This document shows, piece after piece, positions 1 to 5,080 of a DNA stretch of 5,080 bases. The DNA comes from an uncultured Selenomonas sp. GTDB taxonomy: Bacteria; Bacillota; Negativicutes; Selenomonadales; Selenomonadaceae. How positions within the stretch are numbered: position 1 is the stretch's first letter; each line of letters begins with the position of its first letter. The DNA is taken from assembly GCA_945494195.1 (NCBI GenBank), contig CALYVJ010000164.1:1-5080 (forward strand), in the 5' to 3' direction. The notes under the pieces were generated by a model that did not search any database, was not told the DNA's origin, and saw only the letters and a program-made list of their open reading frames with translations. Made by a program: the position numbers and the translations under genes.

Positions 1-6
1 GCTAAT

Positions 7-405
7 ATGGAATTAACGGAAATAAAGATTGGTCTTACCAATAGGGTTACGGAAATGGTCACCGATCAGAATACTGCTGTGACCATGGGCAGTGGCAACC
101 TGCCGGTCTATGCAACACCGGCAATGACCTGCCTGATGGAAAAGGCAGCAGCAGAGGCATTGGAACCACTGCTGCCGAAGAGCTGGACTACGGTGGGAAT
201 TTCCTTGAATGTTGCCCATAAGGCACCAACGCCAACCGGGATGGAGGTTCGGGCAGAGGCAGAGGTGGTGGCCGTGGAGGGGCGCAAGGTGACCTTTACC
301 GTTCGGGCTTTTGATGGACGGGAAGAAATCGGAAGCGGCACCCATGAGCGCTTTGCAGTGCTGCGGGAAAAATTCACCGCCAAGGCGGAAGCGAAACGGT
401 GCTGA
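7..405 (+). CDS. FlK-like hot-dog fold acyl-CoA thioesterase
   Basis: This 132-residue protein looks like a cytoplasmic thioesterase of the fluoroacetyl-CoA thioesterase (FlK)-like hot-dog family, which hydrolyses short acyl-CoA thioesters. FlK itself is about 139 residues, so this copy looks full length. The key residues of FlK as I remember them (Thr42, Glu50, Gly69, His76, Arg120) are all present here at a constant offset of five: Thr37 in YATPAM, Glu45 in MEKAA, Gly64, His71 in NVAHKAPTP and Arg115 near the C-terminus. The C-terminal tail is rich in Lys, Ala and Glu. The ATG at 7 fits the family length, but the frame is open upstream to the window edge and the ribosome site cannot be seen, so a slightly earlier start is possible. 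An intrinsic terminator follows, so it ends its own transcript. The true substrate is unknown; most FlK-like proteins in anaerobes are uncharacterised, and fluoroacetate resistance should not be assumed. Confidence 0.88.
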   Translation: MELTEIKIGLTNRVTEMVTDQNTAVTMGSGNLPVYATPAMTCLMEKAAAEALEPLLPKSWTTVGISLNVAHKAPTPTGMEVRAEAEVVAVEGRKVTFTVRAFDGREEIGSGTHERFAVLREKFTAKAEAKRC

Positions 406-444
406 TTCCACGGCGTTTTCCGGGTTATATTTGAATTAGAAATG

Positions 445-473
445 AAGGGCGGGGGTTTAATTTCCCCGCCTTT
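445..473 (+). terminator. Rho-independent terminator after the thioesterase gene
   Basis: The arms 445-454 (AAGGGCGGGG) and 464-473 (CCCCGCCTTT) pair over ten positions with one G-U, around a nine-base loop. The GC core of seven pairs (448-454 with 464-470) is followed by TTTCGTTAT, giving the classic hairpin plus T-rich tail. It begins 39 bases after the thioesterase stop codon and separates that gene from the two-component operon. Confidence 0.88.
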
Positions 474-511
474 CGTTATATCATAGTAATATAGTTTATT
501 AGAAAAATTAT

Positions 512-529
512 GTAATCCACAGGGATTAC
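512..529. repeat. Perfect 7-bp inverted repeat in the leader of the response-regulator gene
   Basis: GTAATCC (512-518) and GGATTAC (523-529) are exact inverted repeats separated by the four bases ACAG. They lie in the AT-rich stretch between the upstream terminator and the ribosome site of the response regulator. The element could be a small leader hairpin or a regulator binding site. PhoB-type regulators usually bind direct rather than inverted repeats, so autoregulation is only a guess. I could not place a convincing -35/-10 pair around it. Confidence 0.4.
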
Positions 530-537
530 TAATATTC

Positions 538-543
538 GGAGGG
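538..543 (+). promoter_or_regulatory. Ribosome binding site of the response-regulator gene
   Basis: GGAGGG lies eight bases before the ATG at 552. This strong Shine-Dalgarno match at standard spacing fixes the start of the response regulator. Confidence 0.85.
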
Positions 544-551
544 ATATAACT

Positions 552-1244
552 ATGGGAAATCCGCGTATTTTTATTGTTGAGGACGAGCGGCGTATTGCCC
601 GTTTCCTTCAGATTGAGCTGGAGCATGAGGGATATGAGACAGCTACGGAGGACAACGGTCTGCATGCTTTTGAGCGCATTGCCCAGGAAGATTATGATTT
701 GGTACTGTTAGATCTCATGCTGCCGGATATGGACGGTATGACGATTTGCCGTAAAGTACGTGAGATTTCCGATATTCCTATCATCATGCTGACGGCTCGC
801 GACGACGTGGAAGACAAGGTCAATGGTCTCGACATCGGTGCCGATGACTATATGACGAAGCCCTTTGCTATCCAGGAGCTCTTGGCCCGCGTCCGCAACG
901 CGTTGCGCAAACCTCGTGGCGATGGACGGGAACTCGAAAACGAGGGCGAGAAACTGCAGGTCCGCGACCTCGTCATGTATCCGAGCCGTTATGAGGTTCG
1001 GGTGAAGGGCGAGGAAGTTCAGCTGACTAAGAAGGAATACTCCCTTTTGGAATACTTGCTTCGCAATAAGCGCAATGTCCTGACCCGTGACCAGATTCTC
1101 CAGGAAGTATGGGGCTATGATTACACGGGCGACACGAACGTTGTCGATGTTTATATCCGTTACCTGCGCGCGAAAATTGATGACCATTTTGATGAGAAGT
1201 ATATCTTTACGGTTCGAGGCGTAGGTTATGCGATCAAGGAGTAA
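552..1244 (+). CDS. OmpR/PhoB-family response regulator
   Basis: This is a 230-residue DNA-binding response regulator, the normal length for the family and apparently intact. The receiver domain spans about residues 4-119. It shows the acidic pocket Glu10-Asp11, the phospho-acceptor Asp54 in LLDLMLPDMDG, the switch Thr81 (MLTARDD) and the invariant Lys103 in the KPF motif. The winged-helix output domain (Trans_reg_C) spans about residues 135-229, with the LTKKEYSLLEYL helix, the recognition-helix region VVDVYIRYLRAKID and the wing motif VRGVGYAIKE at the C-terminus. Phosphorylation by the kinase encoded immediately downstream should promote dimerisation and promoter binding. The two genes overlap by 17 bases, so they are co-transcribed and probably translationally coupled. 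The pair resembles ArlRS/CusRS-type systems in architecture, but the stimulus and regulon cannot be read from the sequence, so no symbol is given. Confidence 0.97.
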   Translation: MGNPRIFIVEDERRIARFLQIELEHEGYETATEDNGLHAFERIAQEDYDLVLLDLMLPDMDGMTICRKVREISDIPIIMLTARDDVEDKVNGLDIGADDYMTKPFAIQELLARVRNALRKPRGDGRELENEGEKLQVRDLVMYPSRYEVRVKGEEVQLTKKEYSLLEYLLRNKRNVLTRDQILQEVWGYDYTGDTNVVDVYIRYLRAKIDDHFDEKYIFTVRGVGYAIKE

Positions 1245-2679
1245 GGCTTGGCTTCGTCATCCCATGATGATGTTCAACCGGTTGCGCTATGCGCAGATAT
1301 CTACGAAGATTACCTGCTTTTATGCGTCGGTCTTACTGTTGGTCCTTATCCTGACCAGCGTGATGACAGGATTGGGCGTTTATTTTTCTTTTTATCACCA
1401 GGCGGAAGTGGAAATCGAAATCAGCATGAATCATGTCCTAGAGCGCATGCATCAAGGGCGTCCCATGGGAGATGATTTTTGGCGTGATGACCTCATTATG
1501 CCCGGTGTAGTCCTGCGCATAACGGATTTATCCGGTCGGACGGTGTACGAAAATGATGCGCACTATCCATCGATTCGCCGCATCGAAGAAAACACCATGA
1601 AGAATCCGCCCTTTTGGGCAAATCGGGACATGCAGGTTGCAGAAGTGCGCAACATGACCATTTATCATGCGAAGATGGACGTGGAATATCAGGGACAGGT
1701 CTATCAGCTTCATTTTTTCAAGACGATTACGGCAGAAAAGCATTTCTTGGAGACGTTGCAGAAAATCTTGTTCCTCATGACGATATTAGGGTTCGTGCTG
1801 GCTCTGTTGGCAGGGTATTTTGTCAGCAAGCGGATACTGCTGCCCATTCGTGAAATGACCGCAACGGCGCGCAAGATTGAGGTAGAGAAGATGGATCGCC
1901 GCATTTCGGTGCCGCCGGCCCATGACGAACTCTCGGAATTGGCCGAGACCTTCAATCACATGCTCGAGCGGTTGGAGACTGGGTTCAAGCAGCAGCAGCG
2001 TTTCGTATCGGATGCTTCCCATGAGCTTCGGACGCCAGTCACCGTTATTCTGGGCTATTCGGACTTGCTTTCCCGCTGGGGGCGGCAGGATGAAGAGATT
2101 CTCGACGAAGGTATTTCCTCCATTCGTTCCGAGGCGGAGGACATGCAGCAGCTTATCGAAAAGCTGCTGTTCTTGGCGCGTGCTGACCAGAAGCGGCAGG
2201 TTCTTCACAAAGAGCGTATTGAGCTTTCGGAACTGCTGGAAGATGTTATGCGTAAGATGAAGCTGGTAACGAAAACTCATACGGTTGATTTGCTGGAAAA
2301 TGCCCAGGGGGTTATTTTCGCAGACCAGGTCACCATGCGTCAGATGATACGTATTTTCTTGGAGAACAGTACGAAATATACCCCGAAGGGCGGTCGTATC
2401 ACGGCTAGTTCTCATCGGCTGCCGGAGGGTGGCTTTATCCAGTTGGAGCTAGCGGATAATGGCATCGGTATCGCCAAGGAAGATCAGCAGAAGGTATTTG
2501 AGCGATTTTATCGTGTCGATGCATCGCGAACCAAGGCGGAAGGCGGTGTGAGTGGCACTGGTCTAGGCCTATCGATTGCCAGCTGGATTTGTGAGCAGCA
2601 TGGAATCGAGATTTCCATGGACAGTGATTTGGGGAAGGGCACGAAGATAATTTTGAAGATTCCTTTGGCAGAAGGATGA
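1228..2679 (+). CDS. Membrane sensor histidine kinase (HAMP-HisKA-HATPase)
   Basis: This 483-residue inner-membrane kinase is the likely partner of the regulator it overlaps. A short basic N-terminus is followed by TM1 (about 29-55), an extracytoplasmic region of about 120 residues (57-179), TM2 (about 180-200) and a HAMP linker (about 201-253). The HisKA dimerisation domain carries the phospho-acceptor His265 in the H-box FVSDASHELRTP. The HATPase domain shows the N-box with Asn380 (FLENSTKYTP), the G1 box DNGIGI (410-415), the F-box VFERFYRVD (423-431) and the G2 box GTGLGLSIA (443-451). All catalytic motifs are present, so it should be an active kinase. The sensor region contains a PAS/Cache-like strand pattern near residues 92-107 (PGVVLRITDLSGRTVY); its ligand is unknown. 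The ATG at 1228 has GAGG eight bases upstream. The Met codons at 1264-1272 are alternative starts that would still keep TM1. Confidence 0.96.
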   Translation: MRSRSKAWLRHPMMMFNRLRYAQISTKITCFYASVLLLVLILTSVMTGLGVYFSFYHQAEVEIEISMNHVLERMHQGRPMGDDFWRDDLIMPGVVLRITDLSGRTVYENDAHYPSIRRIEENTMKNPPFWANRDMQVAEVRNMTIYHAKMDVEYQGQVYQLHFFKTITAEKHFLETLQKILFLMTILGFVLALLAGYFVSKRILLPIREMTATARKIEVEKMDRRISVPPAHDELSELAETFNHMLERLETGFKQQQRFVSDASHELRTPVTVILGYSDLLSRWGRQDEEILDEGISSIRSEAEDMQQLIEKLLFLARADQKRQVLHKERIELSELLEDVMRKMKLVTKTHTVDLLENAQGVIFADQVTMRQMIRIFLENSTKYTPKGGRITASSHRLPEGGFIQLELADNGIGIAKEDQQKVFERFYRVDASRTKAEGGVSGTGLGLSIASWICEQHGIEISMDSDLGKGTKIILKIPLAEG

Positions 2680-2683
2680 AGGG

Positions 2684-2715
2684 ATATGTCTCTCCCCGAT
2701 AGGGGAGAGGCATAT
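2684..2715 (+). terminator. Hairpin after the two-component operon, probable terminator
   Basis: Bases 2684-2697 (ATATGTCTCTCCCC) pair with 2702-2715 (GGGGAGAGGCATAT) over 14 positions with a single G-U, closed by the tetraloop GATA. The hairpin starts four bases after the kinase stop codon. Only a weak T-rich tail follows (TTTGTATGT), so termination may be partial. Only 38 bases separate it from the rfbD start, so it could also act as an attenuator, processing site or mRNA-stabilising stem between two genes of one transcript. Confidence 0.68.
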
Positions 2716-2732
2716 TTGTATGTAGAGATGCG

Positions 2733-2744
2733 AAAAGGAAAGGA
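2733..2744 (+). promoter_or_regulatory. Ribosome binding site of rfbD
   Basis: The purine-rich AAAAGGAAAGGA ends nine bases before the ATG at 2754. The ATGs at 2728 and 2744 are out of frame with the protein, so this site supports the start at 2754. Confidence 0.75.
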
Positions 2745-2753
2745 TGTACCGAG

Positions 2754-3602
2754 ATGAAAGTTTTGGTTACCGGTGTGACCGGTCAGTTAGGGTTTGATTG
2801 CGTACGGGAATTACAAAAGCGTGGCTGGGAGGTTCGAGGGGTATCCAGTCGTGATTTCTCGTTGACGGATCCGGTAGGGATGCGAAAATACCTGGAAGCT
2901 TTCCGTCCGGAAGCTGTGATTCATTGCGCGGCTTATACGGCAGTGGACAAAGCAGAGGATGAGCCGGAGCTTTGTGAGGCAATCAATGCGGAAGGTACAC
3001 GCTGCTTGGCTGAACTTTGCCGCGAGCTGGCGTGCAAGATGGTTTACATCAGTACGGATTACGTATTCCCCGGTAAGGGTGAGGAATACTACGAACCAGA
3101 TGATATAAAAGATCCCTGCAATGCTTACGGCCGCTCGAAGCTTCATGGCGAAGAAGCGGTATTGAATTTGCTGGAGGAATACTTTATCGTTCGCATTTCC
3201 TGGGTGTTTGGCATCAACGGCAAGAACTTTATCCGCACAATGCTAAAGCTGTCGGAATCCCATGAGGAACTGACGGTAGTGGATGATCAGATTGGCTCAC
3301 CGACTTATACGTATGATTTGGCAGTCTTGCTGGCGGATATGGTGCAGAGTGATAAATATGGGATTTATCATGCGACGAATGAAGGGGTCTGCTCCTGGGC
3401 GGAACTGGCAGCGGAAACCTTCCGCTTGGCCGGAAAGGACGTAAAGGTTACTCCAGTACCCTCGTCCGCGTATCCCACCAAGGCAGTGCGTCCGAAAAAT
3501 TCCCGCATGAGCAAGGCATGTCTGGATAAAGCGGGCTTCAAACGCCTTCCCAAGTGGCAGGATGCGGTAAAACGCTACATAAAAGAGCTGAAAGAAAACT
3601 AA
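2754..3602 (+). CDS. rfbD: dTDP-4-dehydrorhamnose reductase
   Basis: This 282-residue cytoplasmic enzyme of the extended short-chain dehydrogenase family (RmlD/RfbD) should reduce dTDP-4-dehydro-L-rhamnose to dTDP-L-rhamnose with NAD(P)H, the last step of dTDP-rhamnose synthesis for surface polysaccharide. It begins at once with the Rossmann nucleotide-binding motif GVTGQLG (7-13). CAAYTAVDKAE (58-68) and STDYVF (100-105) are family signatures. The catalytic Tyr125-x3-Lys129 lies in YGRSK, with Thr101 as the probable third active-site residue. DDQIGSPTYTYDLA and the C-terminal region with PKNSRMS are typical of substrate binding in RmlD. Length and motifs indicate an intact gene. No rfbA, rfbB or rfbC is present in the window, so the other steps must be encoded elsewhere. 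It follows the two-component operon on the same strand, 74 bases after the kinase stop, with a hairpin between; readthrough from that operon is possible. Confidence 0.95.
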   Translation: MKVLVTGVTGQLGFDCVRELQKRGWEVRGVSSRDFSLTDPVGMRKYLEAFRPEAVIHCAAYTAVDKAEDEPELCEAINAEGTRCLAELCRELACKMVYISTDYVFPGKGEEYYEPDDIKDPCNAYGRSKLHGEEAVLNLLEEYFIVRISWVFGINGKNFIRTMLKLSESHEELTVVDDQIGSPTYTYDLAVLLADMVQSDKYGIYHATNEGVCSWAELAAETFRLAGKDVKVTPVPSSAYPTKAVRPKNSRMSKACLDKAGFKRLPKWQDAVKRYIKELKEN

Positions 3603-3707
3603 ATAATAATAACGTCTCTTGAATATAGACATTTTACAAATATATTCGTCTCAGTTTGTACCTGATATAAATGGTTCACCGGAGAAAAACATTTTTACTA
3701 AAATATG

Positions 3708-3736
3708 TTGCAAGATTGTAAAGTTTAGTATATACT
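3708..3736 (+). promoter_or_regulatory. Sigma-70-type promoter of sstT
   Basis: TTGCAA (3708-3713) and TATACT (3731-3736) are separated by exactly 17 bases, a near-consensus housekeeping promoter. Transcription would start near 3743, leaving a leader of about 60 bases before the ATG at 3805. The -10 box sits inside a perfect palindrome, suggesting regulation by a repressor. Confidence 0.8.
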
Positions 3737-3738
3737 AA
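3725..3738. promoter_or_regulatory. Palindromic operator-like site over the sstT -10 box
   Basis: TTAGTATATACTAA is a perfect 14-bp palindrome that fully contains the -10 box at 3731-3736. A dimeric repressor bound here would block RNA polymerase. Part of the symmetry comes for free from a TATACT-type -10 box, so operator function is inferred and the regulator is unknown. Confidence 0.5.
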
Positions 3739-3788
3739 CACATGTACTTATTGCGCGGACGGATTCGCGTTGTTTTGTAAAAGGTTGT

Positions 3789-3795
3789 AAAGGAG
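3789..3795 (+). promoter_or_regulatory. Ribosome binding site of sstT
   Basis: AAAGGAG lies nine bases before the ATG at 3805, a strong Shine-Dalgarno site that fixes this start. It overlaps the last of three copies of TTGTAAAG found in this intergenic region. Confidence 0.85.
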
Positions 3796-3804
3796 ATGGT
3801 TAGC

Positions 3805-5080
3805 ATGTCTAATCAGTTAAAAAAGATTGGCAGGAAGTACCAAGAGACGGCACTGATTAAACTCATTGCCGTTGGCTTGGTTATTGGTATTATCCTAGCG
3901 GTATTTGCACCGCAGACGGTCCCCGTGATTTCTATTTTTGGTGACCTCTTTGTACGGGCACTCAAAGGGGTGGCGCCGATTCTCGTGTTTGTGCTGGTCA
4001 TGAATGCGATGGCCCAGAAAAACGCCGATGCCAGCGCCTCGATGCGCCCTATCGTCAAACTCTATGTGATTGCTACTTTCCTGGCGTCGCTGGTGGCGGT
4101 TGGTTTCTCGTTTGCCTTCCCGACCAGCCTGCAGCTGCAGATGGCTGATGCCAAGCTCGCTCCACCGAGCGGCATCCTGGAAGTCTTACATAACTTGATT
4201 TTGAGTGTGGTGGACAATCCGATTCATGCAATCGCTTCGGCGAACTACATCGCGAAGGCGTCTATCCCCGGTCTTCGGGAAACGCTGCCTGCAAAGACGG
4301 ACGTCTGGGGAAATCCGGTCAAAAATGAGGGCGGCGTTCGGAACTTCCTGAACCGCAATATCAACCCCGGAAATATAACGACGTACAGAACCGACGCTGT
4401 GGCCAATGAGATCACAAAGATCAGCGAGGCGACAAACACATCCCTGTACCCCGACCGTACCGCTCCGCGCTCGTTGAAGGTAGATGGGGAATCCGTGACC
4501 CTGACCTTTGAGCAGCGCAGTATGTATCAGAAAGCATACGGTGACGCGTATGCTTCCGCTGTCTCGTCACTTATGAACGACAAGAATTACAAGGCCATGC
4601 CGGACAGCATGAAAGCCGAAATTCTCAAGCAAGCAAAGGACACCGCGACGGAGCAGGCGCGTGACAGTCTTGGTATTGGATACGAAATGAAAGCATCCGC
4701 GCAGAAGATCTTAGAGACTTCCGGCGCAGACCGGAACAATGCCATGATCGCGGCTGCGGTCAAGGCGCAGCATTACATGTCCGACGACACGAAGAAGCAG
4801 CTTTCCAACGTGGAAAAACAGTTCGGCGGGGCTGATTATATTGGCCTTTCGGAAGAACTGATCAATTCCGCGAAAGAGAAGGTCAGTGACTATTACAGCA
4901 AGGTCGAAGCTGCAAAGTACGGCGATGAGCTGTCTCAGACGGACAAGGATCTTGCCGACAAGAGCAGCAAAGAACTTGCAAAGTATTTCATGGATAAGAC
5001 CATTGAATCCCGCTATACAGACGCAAACAAGAGCGGGACGAAAGCCGACGAGTATCTGAAAGCATACCGGCATGGCGAGC
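3805..5080 (+). CDS. sstT: Chimeric open frame: SstT N-terminus joined to phage polyvalent-protein-like sequence, 3' end outside the window
   Basis: One frame runs without a stop for 425 codons to the window edge. Residues 1 to about 149 match the sodium:serine/threonine symporter SstT (dicarboxylate/amino acid:cation symporter family). They show TM1 (about 16-34), TM2 (about 45-69) with LKGVAPILVFVLVM, TM3 (about 83-105) ending in FSFAFPTSLQL, and the SstT-typical PPSGILEVLHNLI and NPIHAIASANYI. In intact SstT (about 400-415 residues) this is followed by GILVWAIGLG-type sequence and the hairpins and helices that form the substrate and sodium sites. Here it changes to a soluble, charged sequence without membrane segments, beginning SIPGLRETLPAKTDVWGNPV (153-172). 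The encoded hybrid could not be a working transporter. The SstT start and promoter look normal and native. The hybrid may not exist in a real cell if the junction is an assembly artefact, so the symbol applies only to the first part. Confidence 0.8.
   Translation, partial: MSNQLKKIGRKYQETALIKLIAVGLVIGIILAVFAPQTVPVISIFGDLFVRALKGVAPILVFVLVMNAMAQKNADASASMRPIVKLYVIATFLASLVAVGFSFAFPTSLQLQMADAKLAPPSGILEVLHNLILSVVDNPIHAIASANYIAKASIPGLRETLPAKTDVWGNPVKNEGGVRNFLNRNINPGNITTYRTDAVANEITKISEATNTSLYPDRTAPRSLKVDGESVTLTFEQRSMYQKAYGDAYASAVSSLMNDKNYKAMPDSMKAEILKQAKDTATEQARDSLGIGYEMKASAQKILETSGADRNNAMIAAAVKAQHYMSDDTKKQLSNVEKQFGGADYIGLSEELINSAKEKVSDYYSKVEAAKYGDELSQTDKDLADKSSKELAKYFMDKTIESRYTDANKSGTKADEYLKAYRHGE
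4246..4260. other. Junction between chromosomal sstT and phage-like coding sequence
   Basis: Family resemblance to SstT is good through ANYI, whose last codon ends at 4251, and is lost immediately after. The phage-like sequence is recognisable from about AKASIPGL, so the breakpoint lies within a few codons of 4251. The join is in frame, which has a one-in-three chance of arising at random. No inverted terminal repeat, target-site duplication, tRNA gene or integrase is visible on either side. A few shared bases around the codons for Asn-Tyr-Ile could have mediated the join, whether in an assembler or in a cell. Confidence 0.75.
4252..5080 (+). mobile_element. Phage-derived fragment, C-terminal part of a large polyvalent protein (LPD38-like)
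   Basis: About 276 residues with no membrane segments, rich in Lys, Asp, Ala and Ser and probably largely helical. The order of motifs recalls the C-terminal part of very large phage and prophage proteins carrying 'large polyvalent protein-associated' domains such as LPD38. These motifs are IPGLRETLPAKTDVWGNPV at 154-172 of the fused frame, FLNRNINPGNIT at 181-192, APRSLKVDGESVTLTFEQ near 220-236, then a long charged helical tail. Such proteins are often injected with phage DNA or associated with the virion, but their exact role is poorly known. The normal N-terminal part is missing and the 3' end lies beyond the window. I recognise the family from memory and am surer of phage origin than of the exact domain name. 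Confidence 0.6.

Noticed and set aside
477..514. Promoter for the two-component operon (candidate -10 boxes TATAGT at 490 and TATGTA at 509)
   Set aside because: No acceptable -35 hexamer lies 16-18 bases upstream of either, so the promoter is left unassigned.
108..665. Minus-strand open frame of 185 codons covering the thioesterase end, the intergenic region and the regulator start
   Set aside because: It runs antisense to two well-supported genes and through a terminator and leader, shows no family motif, and is explained by codon bias on the other strand.
1248..1475. Alternative plus-strand frame starting at a TTG after the regulator, seven bases after a good AAGGAG
   Set aside because: It lies entirely within the kinase coding region in another frame, its translation has no membrane or domain features, and the kinase frame there encodes TM1.
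1786..2415. Minus-strand open frame of 209 codons inside the kinase gene
   Set aside because: It is fully antisense to conserved HAMP, HisKA and N-box coding sequence and its translation has no recognisable domain.
3613..3652. AT-rich inverted repeat GAATATA/TATATTC (3621-3627 and 3641-3647) as an rfbD terminator
   Set aside because: Seven A-T-rich pairs around a 13-base loop with no following T tract make a poor terminator. No convincing terminator was found after rfbD.
3754..3769. CGCG...CGCG hairpin in the sstT leader as a riboswitch or attenuator
   Set aside because: Only four pairs with an eight-base loop; the roughly 60-base leader is too short for a known riboswitch class and has no T tail.
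4240..4270. Site-specific prophage integration or IS insertion in sstT
   Set aside because: The join falls inside a phage structural-type coding region, not at a phage end, and no integrase, att-like repeat, inverted terminal repeat or target duplication is visible.
4711..5073. Minus-strand open frame of 120 codons with a hydrophobic translation near the window end
   Set aside because: The plus strand carries a continuous frame with phage-like motifs and sensible codon use here. The hydrophobic look is a by-product of reading Lys/Asp/Glu codons antisense.

Overview
The window reads as chromosomal DNA of an anaerobic Firmicute, most likely a Negativicutes member of the Selenomonas/Mitsuokella type. 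That placement is inferred from the protein style, moderately GC-rich codons, strong AGGAG-type ribosome sites and AT-rich intergenic DNA; I could not run a search. All convincing genes are on the + strand. No RNA genes, CRISPR arrays or complete insertion sequences are visible.

Layout: (1) 7-405, a small hot-dog thioesterase of the FlK (fluoroacetyl-CoA thioesterase-like) family, closed by a strong intrinsic terminator at 445-473. (2) 552-2679, a two-component operon: an OmpR/PhoB-type response regulator overlapping by 17 bases a membrane histidine kinase with an extracytoplasmic sensor region, HAMP, HisKA and HATPase domains. A 14-bp hairpin follows. (3) 2754-3602, a dTDP-4-dehydrorhamnose reductase (RfbD/RmlD), without the other rhamnose genes nearby. 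(4) 3603-3804, an intergenic region with a very good sigma-70-type promoter (TTGCAA-17-TATACT) whose -10 box lies inside a perfect 14-bp palindrome. (5) From 3805 to the window edge, one open frame that starts as the serine/threonine:sodium symporter SstT and, near 4251, changes abruptly into a soluble, Lys/Asp/Ala-rich sequence resembling the C-terminal part of giant phage 'large polyvalent' proteins.

The first four genes are ordinary housekeeping or signalling genes, each apparently intact. The sstT-phage junction is the most striking feature. SstT is cut after about 149 of roughly 400 residues, before most of its transport core, and the phage protein lacks its N-terminal part. Reciprocal truncation inside two coding regions, with no integrase, att site or IS end, is best explained by a chimeric assembly join; a real recombination event is possible but less likely. 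I found no strong case for a new biological system. The best secondary leads are the palindromic operator-like element over the sstT promoter and the complete FlK-type active site in the first gene.
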